Source: an uncultured Pedosphaera sp. (GTDB taxonomy: Bacteria; Verrucomicrobiota; Verrucomicrobiia; Limisphaerales; Pedosphaeraceae). Taken from it: 64,000 bases of DNA. The position numbers and the translations under genes were made by a program. Below, one piece after another: positions 35,454 through 41,626 of the stretch. Within the stretch, counting starts at the first letter, position 1. Every line of letters begins with the position of its first letter. The notes beneath the pieces are model-generated. The model was given only the letters and a program-made list of their open reading frames with translations. It was not told where the DNA came from and ran no database searches. The stretch is taken from the NCBI GenBank assembly GCA_903918755.1, contig CAIXFN010000030.1, forward strand, positions 1-64,000. Direction: 5' to 3'.

Positions 35454-37327
35454 AACGGGGCTGGCTAATCCATTGCACCATTCTGCTGGTGGTGGCGGTG
35501 GTTCGGGCGCCTGGTGCCGAAGCCAACAAGGTCAAGTTTGCCGAAATCATTCCGCTGCTGGAGAGTGGTTACAACTCCCCCAAGGCGCTGGCCAGCCGCG
35601 CGGTCGGCGGGCCAAATGCAGCGCTGGAACGCCATCGTTTCACGCAGACACCCGAAGGTTACCTGGAGTCGCTGGGGGCCGCGCCGGGCACCGAGTTCCC
35701 CGCCGTCGCCGGCCCGGCCAGTCAGCCGGAAATCACCGCCAAGAACTTCCTCAAGCAAAATGGCCGGCTCTTCGGCATCACCAGCCCGTCGGTGGATTTC
35801 ACGTTGCGGAAGAAGAACGCCGGCAATGGGCGGCACTCGGTTCGCCTGACCCAAACCTACGCCGGAATCCCCGTTTTCGGCGGTGAACTCGTGGTGCAGG
35901 TGAACAACGGCGGCGGCGTGGAACATGTCGCGGGCAAATTGGATCGCGACACCACCGATTTGGACACACAGCAGCTCTCGACCAAGGCCAGTTTGACGGC
36001 GGACGAGGCGGTCACCATCGCGCGCACGCATTATGCGCCTGCTGCCGCCGGGCAGGAGTTATCCATGTCCGCACCCGAACTGAGCCTGTTTGTCCCCGGC
36101 CTGCTGCAATTGCAAGGCCCCAAGCGGTTGACCTGGAAGCTGGACGTCTGGAGTGCGGATCATCAAACCTTGGGAAAGCAGGTTTTCATTGACGCCCATT
36201 CCGGCGAGTTCGTGCAGGAGATTGCACTGATGTATGAGCTGCTCACCCGCCAGATTTCCGATGCCAACAATACGTCCGCCAGTCCCGGTACTCTGGTGCG
36301 TTCCGAGGGAGGGGCGCCGGCAGCCTTGCCGGAGGCCAACTACGCCTATGACTACATTGGCGACACCTACAACTTCTACGCCGCCCACTTCGGCCGGGAT
36401 GGCATCGCGAACGACGGGGCCGCGCTGCTTGGTTTGGTCAGGTATTGCGACCCGGCCAAGCCCTGTCCCTTGAAAAACGCCTTTTGGAACGGGGTGCGTA
36501 TGGTATTCGGTGAAGGCTACGCCGTCGGCGATGACGTTTGCGGCCATGAATTGACCCACGGTGTCACGGGCAATGAGTCGGGATTGATCTATTTGAACGA
36601 GTCGGGAGCGATCAACGAATCGCTCTCGGACGTTTTTGGCGAGTTCATCGATTTAACAAACGGCAAGGGCAATGATGCCGCCGGAGTGCGCTGGGAAATT
36701 GGGGAAGAATTGCCGGGCGGATACATCCGCTACATGAAGGATCCAACCTCATTTAGCGATCCGGATTGGCGAGGCAGCAGCTACTACAAGGCTGGGGAAA
36801 CGGCCCCCGGCACTGACGCTGGCGATCATGGAGGGGTGCATTCCAACAGCGGCATCAACAACAAGCTCTGCTATCTGCTCACGGATGGGGACACGTTCCG
36901 GGACATCCCCGTCACCGGCATGGGCATCGATCTGGTGGCCATCCTTTACTACGAAGCGAATGTGAACCTGCTCACGTCCAGTTCCGGGTGGAATGAGCTG
37001 GGCACCGCCTTGCGACAAGCCGCCGTCAACCTGGGCTGGAGCGCTGCCCAAAGAGCCAACCTGGAGCATGGTTTGCTGGCGGTGGGTATTGGCACGCCTC
37101 TCGCGCAGTATTTCGTGGATGAGAACGCCTCAGGTGCGTGCTATCACACCGGCGACTCCTATTGCGCCTTCTTATTCGACAACGGGCCCTACAACAGTCT
37201 TGGCACCGCGGTCACGGAACATGCCGGTGCCAAGACCCTGCTTTTGCGTGGAACCGCGCATCAAACACGCCTCGCGGGGCAGGCGAGAATTGTCGCCTGG
37301 GACGGCAGTGCCCGGATTCAACCGTGA
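35450..37327 (+). CDS. Secreted M4 (thermolysin-family) metallopeptidase
   Basis: 625 residues starting at GTG, with a signal peptide (GWLIHCTILLVVAVVRAPGA). An FTP/PepSY propeptide region precedes the catalytic domain. VCGHELTHGVTGNESGLIY (HExxH at ~366) and NESGAINESLSDVFGEF give zinc ligands and the catalytic Glu; DAGDHGGVHSNSGINNK holds the catalytic His region. A short C-terminal extension follows. It would degrade or process proteins outside the cell. The GTGA overlap with the S74 gene indicates linked translation; processing of the fibre is a reasonable guess, not shown. Confidence 0.92.
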   Translation: MKRGWLIHCTILLVVAVVRAPGAEANKVKFAEIIPLLESGYNSPKALASRAVGGPNAALERHRFTQTPEGYLESLGAAPGTEFPAVAGPASQPEITAKNFLKQNGRLFGITSPSVDFTLRKKNAGNGRHSVRLTQTYAGIPVFGGELVVQVNNGGGVEHVAGKLDRDTTDLDTQQLSTKASLTADEAVTIARTHYAPAAAGQELSMSAPELSLFVPGLLQLQGPKRLTWKLDVWSADHQTLGKQVFIDAHSGEFVQEIALMYELLTRQISDANNTSASPGTLVRSEGGAPAALPEANYAYDYIGDTYNFYAAHFGRDGIANDGAALLGLVRYCDPAKPCPLKNAFWNGVRMVFGEGYAVGDDVCGHELTHGVTGNESGLIYLNESGAINESLSDVFGEFIDLTNGKGNDAAGVRWEIGEELPGGYIRYMKDPTSFSDPDWRGSSYYKAGETAPGTDAGDHGGVHSNSGINNKLCYLLTDGDTFRDIPVTGMGIDLVAILYYEANVNLLTSSSGWNELGTALRQAAVNLGWSAAQRANLEHGLLAVGIGTPLAQYFVDENASGACYHTGDSYCAFLFDNGPYNSLGTAVTEHAGAKTLLLRGTAHQTRLAGQARIVAWDGSARIQP

Positions 37328-37340
37328 GCTGATGGAAACC

Positions 37341-37832
37341 ATGTCCACGATTAACCCTATGAAAATTCCCCGTCAGTTCGGCATTCTCGTGATAATTGCC
37401 CTGCTCACTTGGAGCGGACTCTCCGCCCAGGCCCAATACAGTCTCGGCCCATCGAAGATCGCCGGTGGTGGCGCGACCACGCCGAGCACCGGCGGCGTCT
37501 ATGCCGTGAGCGGCACCATCGGCCAACCGGACGCGAGCGGCACACTGGCCGGCGGGCCGTACGCGGTGAGCGGCGGCTTCTGGCCCAGCTTGATTCAGAC
37601 GCCCGGCGCACCGTTGCTCAGCGCGCAATCCCTGGCCGGCGGTAACGTGCGGATTTCCTGGCCGCTGTCCGCCGCCAGCTTCGTGCTCGACCAAACCGTC
37701 GCGCTCACGAACGCCCCCGCGACGAACGTCTGGAGCCAAGTGCCGTTCCCTTACGCGACCAACGCCACGGAAATCTCCATCACCGTGCCCGTGCCCGCCG
37801 GCAATAAATTCTACCGCCTGCGCAAACCTTGA
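37341..37832 (+). CDS. Small secreted protein with shared C-terminal tail
   Basis: 163 residues; start ATG at 37341 with GGAAACC just upstream (37332 and 37359 are alternatives). Signal peptide MKIPRQFGILVIIALLTWSG. The mature part has YSLGPSKIAGGGATTPSTGG, GTIGQPDASGTLAGGPYAVSGGFWPS, a pattern seen often in verrucomicrobial exported proteins, and ends NKFYRLRKP like two other secreted proteins in this window. No enzyme motif. It follows the M4 gene by 13 bp, so it is probably the last gene of the cluster. The 5' part of the longer frame (from 36993) is antisense-free shadow of the M4 gene. Confidence 0.75.
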   Translation: MSTINPMKIPRQFGILVIIALLTWSGLSAQAQYSLGPSKIAGGGATTPSTGGVYAVSGTIGQPDASGTLAGGPYAVSGGFWPSLIQTPGAPLLSAQSLAGGNVRISWPLSAASFVLDQTVALTNAPATNVWSQVPFPYATNATEISITVPVPAGNKFYRLRKP

Positions 37833-37849
37833 TGGTGGCATATCCGAAC

Positions 37850-38025
37850 GACGCGACTTCATGCTCGGGGCGTTGCAACAAATGCGGGCGCAAAGAGGGG
37901 CTCCTAGTCGTGCCGATTGAAATGGGTCTCCCGCAAGGTTAAGCTCCAGGTTTTTCCAGTCAGCGAATTTGAGGCCGGCGCGGTTTTTCAGCAAGGCGCT
38001 CAAACCTCGGGCCGTGGCACACTTA
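37850..38025 (+). pseudogene. Remnant of a second copy of the 28.97-29.63 kb gene's 3' end
   Basis: This intergenic stretch is visibly similar to 29571-29750: both read RLDFMLGALQQMRARRG-like protein (here RRDFMLGALQQMRAQRG), continue past the stop with related untranslated sequence, and share the GGCAAGGCxCxCAAACC block. No gene body precedes it here. It is a leftover of a duplicated or displaced gene. Confidence 0.6.
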
Positions 38026-38109
38026 ACAGGTCATAGCATGAAATTACCCTTGCATCATCCAGCTTTGACAGGGTTAGCAAGATGTTTTGACGATGTTCGA
38101 ACGCGAGAA

Positions 38110-40338
38110 TTATTGGGGGAGTTTTACGCGGAAAAACTGATTTTCATGAACTGGTTGAAGTATGAATGGCGACTGCGCATTCGTGACTTCATTGAAATGC
38201 CCCAGGAGATCTGACGATGATTCAAGCACTCCACCTTGGAACTCGATGATTACGTTCGTTCCATTGGGGTGAATTGATAATTGGATGATCGGCGTACTTT
38301 GGAGGAATAGAGTGGAGCCATTAGCTAATGCCGCGGTTGAAATGCTTGATACTGTGCCTTCGACAATTGCAGAGCAAGTTACCCCGTCGATTGTTTGTGG
38401 AACCGCGGTAACGTAAACCGCTCCGGGGGCAAGTGCAGGAAGCGATTCAAAGCCCATTCCTCCAAACTCTGGAGCACGCTCGAAACCTCCCTGTAACAAA
38501 TTGGTGCCGGCGAAATTGGGCCCAAGGCCAAGTTTTACATCTAACAAGTTTTTTGTGGAGAGATTAACCAAGAACACGAGGTCAAATCCAGGGAGTTCAG
38601 TTGGGAGATAGCTTGGAACAGTGTGCGCTCGGTGCAAAGCAATTAGGGATCTGGGTGGGGCATTCGAGATTCCGTCGGTCGATTCGCCAAGAGATAGCAA
38701 ATTAGATTTCAATACTCCGAAGGTTTCCGCGCCACCAACGAGTTTCGGCAGGAGCGGGGTTTGGGGAAAGCCGGCAATGAAGAAGTTTGATCGAAGCTGA
38801 CCGGGGAAAAACTCAATTCGTGAGTTTGTCACAGTAATGGAGAATCCGTTGGTCCCGTTTTCAGCTAAAATGACTCGGCCCAACTGTCCGCCCGAAGTGT
38901 CGTATGCCCCAACGTCCTTAGCAAGAATTGCAGCAACAAGTTTTATTGTACCGCCACCCCCGTCGCCACCAAATCCTCCTCGTCCACCAGTTCCACCTTT
39001 ACCACCAGGCCCACCAAGTCCGCCAGTCCCCCCTGGACCAGCAATGGCACAAGAGGCGTTTGCTCCCGGTCCAGCAGCGCCGCCAGAACCACCGCCGCCG
39101 CTTCCAGAACCAGCGGTCCCAAGTAGACCACTTTGGCCGGTACCGCCCCGTGAGAGTAGCTTCCCGAAATTTAAGACTTCGCCGCGAACAGTCAGTTCTA
39201 GCGCACCACCACCACCACCACCGAATCCGCCTGCTGCTCCGTCACCTCCCCGGCCACCTTCGCCGCCGCTTCCGCCACCGCCTCCTCCTCCGCCATATCC
39301 GATCCCTTGTTTTGATCCGCATCCTCCAGAGCCCCCTCCAGCGCCGTTTCCTCCATTAATTGCTCCCGCTGCCCCTCCGGGTGCGTTATACGTCTGACCA
39401 GTTCCAGTACCGGGTCCACCGCCACCGCCACCGCCCGCCCCTCCACCACCCCCAGCGCCCGATCCGCCTGCTCCACCACCGCCACCGCCACCGCCACTTC
39501 CCGCGGTCAGAACCAGCCCACTCCCGGTGTTTTGTCCTGGCAGACCATCGTTTCCTGGCGCTCCGTCGGTCCCAGGACTCCCTGGTCCTCCTGGATTTCC
39601 TGCAAAACCGGCGTTTCCGTTTGGCGGTTGGCCCGCGTTGCCCCCGCTTCCAGTCGCCCCTCCAGTTCCAACCTGAGTGGTGTCCGAGTTTGTTTGGCCC
39701 CCGTTTCCTCCTTGGGCACCCAGTAAGCCCGCGCTGCCTGGTCCTCCAGCTCCACCCTTGCGTCCTAATTGCCCTGCATCACCCGATGCTCCACCATTTC
39801 CCGGCATGGAATAGTAAGGTCCGCCGAATACCCCAGATGTGCTTCCTTGGCCTCCCCGCCCTCCAAGTCGGCCAATTCCTCCAGGTCCGCCGGTGCCACC
39901 ATTTCCACCAAAGCCACCCTTTCCGGCACCTGGTCCGGGAGTTGCCCCGATTCCCGACACGTCAATCAGGGCGTTCGTGGCAACCAAGAGGTCATTTCCG
40001 ATCAATAAACTAAGGGGATTCGTCCCAAAAGCGGTAATCCGATCCCCATCGAGCAATAAAAGATCTCCGTGAACGCGCCAACGGGGAAAGGGCACGGCGG
40101 TGAATTCGTAATCGACGGCAACTCCATTGATCTTGTTGGTCGGAACGGTGTCAACGGTTAGTGAGCCCGAAGAAGTGTCGAAGCGAATCTCCCCACCGTT
40201 AGCAACGGAAGAACACTCAAAAAAGCAAAGCAACCCAAAAGCGCAAGTGAAAAGAATCCAGTCTCGGCGCGCAAGAGTCATGCCAATTTCGCTGGCCGTT
40301 TCGTCGGTCGAAACATTTCTATCTAATCTTGATTTCAT
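38110..40338 (-). CDS. Large Gly-rich secreted protein
   Basis: 742 residues. A signal/hydrophobic region (WILFTCAFGLLCFFECSSVA) precedes a short beta domain (RFDTSSGSLTVDTVPT). Residues ~135-470 are dominated by Gly with Ala, Ser and Asn (GGGGGAGG, GGTGGPGG runs), like PE-PGRS or collagen-like surface proteins. The C-terminal ~220 residues are a normal globular region ending ESSSDLLGHF...NQFFRVKLPQ, the tail type shared by other exports here. It may be an adhesin or matrix protein. Codon and base use outside the Gly tract look more AT-rich than the neighbours. The start could also be the ATG at 40281. Confidence 0.8.
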   Translation of the reverse strand: MKSRLDRNVSTDETASEIGMTLARRDWILFTCAFGLLCFFECSSVANGGEIRFDTSSGSLTVDTVPTNKINGVAVDYEFTAVPFPRWRVHGDLLLLDGDRITAFGTNPLSLLIGNDLLVATNALIDVSGIGATPGPGAGKGGFGGNGGTGGPGGIGRLGGRGGQGSTSGVFGGPYYSMPGNGGASGDAGQLGRKGGAGGPGSAGLLGAQGGNGGQTNSDTTQVGTGGATGSGGNAGQPPNGNAGFAGNPGGPGSPGTDGAPGNDGLPGQNTGSGLVLTAGSGGGGGGGGAGGSGAGGGGGAGGGGGGGPGTGTGQTYNAPGGAAGAINGGNGAGGGSGGCGSKQGIGYGGGGGGGGSGGEGGRGGDGAAGGFGGGGGGALELTVRGEVLNFGKLLSRGGTGQSGLLGTAGSGSGGGGSGGAAGPGANASCAIAGPGGTGGLGGPGGKGGTGGRGGFGGDGGGGTIKLVAAILAKDVGAYDTSGGQLGRVILAENGTNGFSITVTNSRIEFFPGQLRSNFFIAGFPQTPLLPKLVGGAETFGVLKSNLLSLGESTDGISNAPPRSLIALHRAHTVPSYLPTELPGFDLVFLVNLSTKNLLDVKLGLGPNFAGTNLLQGGFERAPEFGGMGFESLPALAPGAVYVTAVPQTIDGVTCSAIVEGTVSSISTAALANGSTLFLQSTPIIQLSIHPNGTNVIIEFQGGVLESSSDLLGHFNEVTNAQSPFILQPVHENQFFRVKLPQ

Positions 40339-40890
40339 AACGATATTGGAAGGGAGTCAAAAAACGTCCTATCATTTGCATTAGGAATGACATGCGATAA
40401 ATGTTTGATGATTTTGATCTCTTGACCCATTGTTCAATAATTCAGATGGAATAAGCTTCTTGGGTAAATTGTAAACGAACTCTTTTCCAGTAAATCATAT
40501 ACAGGATTGCATGAGTCCGCGCAAGAGTTTTTGTGTGACAAGATTGTGCTTTTTGAATTACGAATAGTGCCAAAAGTATTGTTACCGGGAAAGGGGGTAA
40601 AGTGGCGGAAAAACAAGCCTTGTGCCAGAAGTGGGTGTTACCATGGCCGATCGTCGGAATGGGTAAACGATGAGCCAGGCGACCCGAAAGGAGGTTTTGC
40701 AAAAGTTGGGGCAGGATTTAAGTATGTCTAGGTAATGGAGTTGGAAGGCTTGGGTTATGAACTTCGCGGGTATTCCCTCAGACGACAATTGGCCTGTGAA
40801 GAATTTCTGTCGTTTGTGGGGTATGTCGCATTATGGGGTGAAGAAAATAGCTTAGGGACTTACCGGAAATTGTCTTTTCAGTTGAAGCGT
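40339..40890. other. AT-rich intergenic stretch with no recognisable gene
   Basis: About 550 bases of visibly lower GC between the Gly-rich gene and the broken GIY-YIG gene. Several short frames overlap on both strands (60-86 codons), none with a signal peptide or familiar motif. I see no tRNA or transposase fragment. It could hold promoter and remnant sequence. Confidence 0.5.
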
Positions 40891-40970
40891 TTAAAGGGTG
40901 CTCGATTGCTTTGGCACGCGGTCCGTCGGCACTGAGGCTTCCTCATTCGCAGAGGCAGCGTTGGCGGACA

Positions 40971-40999
40971 GGATGCCTGACAGGATGCCTGACAGGATG
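40971..40999. repeat. 12-bp tandem repeat (ACAGGATGCCTG)
   Basis: Two full copies and a partial third of ACAGGATGCCTG sit beside the duplicated hairpin repeat. On the minus strand this codes for repeated Ile-Leu-Ser-Gly in the tail of the broken GIY-YIG frame, which indicates recent slippage or repeat insertion. Confidence 0.7.
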
Positions 41000-41000
41000 G

Positions 41001-41038
41001 CGCGGCAAGAATCATTGTGTTTGCAATGTTTTTTGAAA
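41001..41038. repeat. Imperfect direct repeat, copy 1
   Basis: CGCGGCAAGAATCATTG and the following TTTGCAATG and T-run match the sequence at 41427-41462 at about 31 of 35 positions, with one single-base gap. Copy 2 is the hairpin at the 3' end of tRNA-Cys. The broken GIY-YIG core lies between the copies. Confidence 0.65.
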
Positions 41039-41426
41039 AGGAGGTGCTTTTTGGAGAAGGCGCGTCCGGAGGGTGATTTGAGGTAGTGTTCGAAAACGGC
41101 TGCTTTTTCGGGATTGCTGAAGGCGATGGCGGTTTTTATGCGCCAGGGGCGATATTGGGCGGTGTGGGGGACGGCACCACGGTTGTGGCGGGCGAGGCGG
41201 TCTTGGAGGTCGGTGGTTAGGCCGATGTAGAAGTGGGGGGCGGCGGTGAGGGATTCGAGAATGTAGACCTAGTGGAACGTGGGGGGCGGTGGCGGCGGAT
41301 CTTCGGGGGGGATGGGAGTTTCCATTTTTCGCAGTAGCTTAATTGAAAGCCCACAAATTAGCAATTTGGGTGGGGCGGTGCCGTTTTGGGTGTTCGAGGA
41401 AGCCCGTCTTCGCTGGGAAGCTACGG

Positions 41427-41462
41427 CGCGGCAAAAATCATTGCTTTGCAATGATTTTTGGA
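41427..41462. repeat. Imperfect direct repeat, copy 2 (tRNA-Cys terminator)
   Basis: Partner of the copy at 41001-41038. It contains the perfect tRNA-Cys terminator hairpin, so either a terminator was duplicated with the GIY-YIG segment or both are members of a dispersed palindromic repeat family. Confidence 0.65.
41433..41459 (-). terminator. Intrinsic terminator of tRNA-Cys
   Basis: A perfect 12-bp inverted repeat, AAAAATCATTGC and GCAATGATTTTT with a 3-nt loop, directly abuts the tRNA 3' CCA on the minus strand and ends in a T-run. Confidence 0.8.
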
Positions 41463-41533
41463 GGCGAGGGTCGGAATCGAACCGACGAATGCAGCTTTTG
41501 CAGAGCCGTGCCTTACCACTTGGCTACCCCGCC
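41459..41533 (-). tRNA. tRNA-Cys (GCA)
   Basis: Folded by eye: acceptor GGCGGGG pairs with CCTCGCC, anticodon arm CGGCT-CTGCAAA-AGCTG gives anticodon GCA, and the T-arm loop is GGTTCGATTCC. The 3' CCA is encoded. Confidence 0.95.
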
Positions 41534-41626
41534 GTGAGGCGCAAATACTTTAGGCCAGGACCGGAAACACGCAAGTGTTTAGTTGGGGCATTTTTTCCGG
41601 CCCGCGGCCTCGGTCAACCGGCCAGT

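Larger units (their letters stand above)
40891..41325 (-). pseudogene. GIY-YIG nuclease gene interrupted by an in-frame amber codon
   Basis: On the minus strand the frame opens METPIPPEDPPPP, reaches PTFH, hits TAG at 41271-41269, then continues without further stops: VYILESLTAAPHFYIGLTTDL, RLARHNRGAVPHT, YRPWRIKTAIAF and FEHYLKSPSGRAFSKKHL, ending at TAA 40893-40891. This is the complete UPF0213-like GIY-YIG core; TAG most likely replaces a Tyr codon (FHYVYIL). The C-terminal extension runs through a duplicated hairpin repeat (41001-41038) and a 12-bp tandem repeat. Confidence 0.75.

Noticed and set aside
36993-37331. Upstream extension of the small secreted protein
   Set aside because: It lies within the M4 peptidase gene in another frame; the signal peptide begins after 37332.
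38837-39397. Pro-rich plus-strand frame
   Set aside because: It is the antisense image of the Gly-rich tract (GGN versus NCC), not an independent Pro-rich protein.
40439-40935. Short overlapping frames in the AT-rich gap
   Set aside because: None has a signal peptide, domain or ribosome site, and frames on the two strands compete equally.
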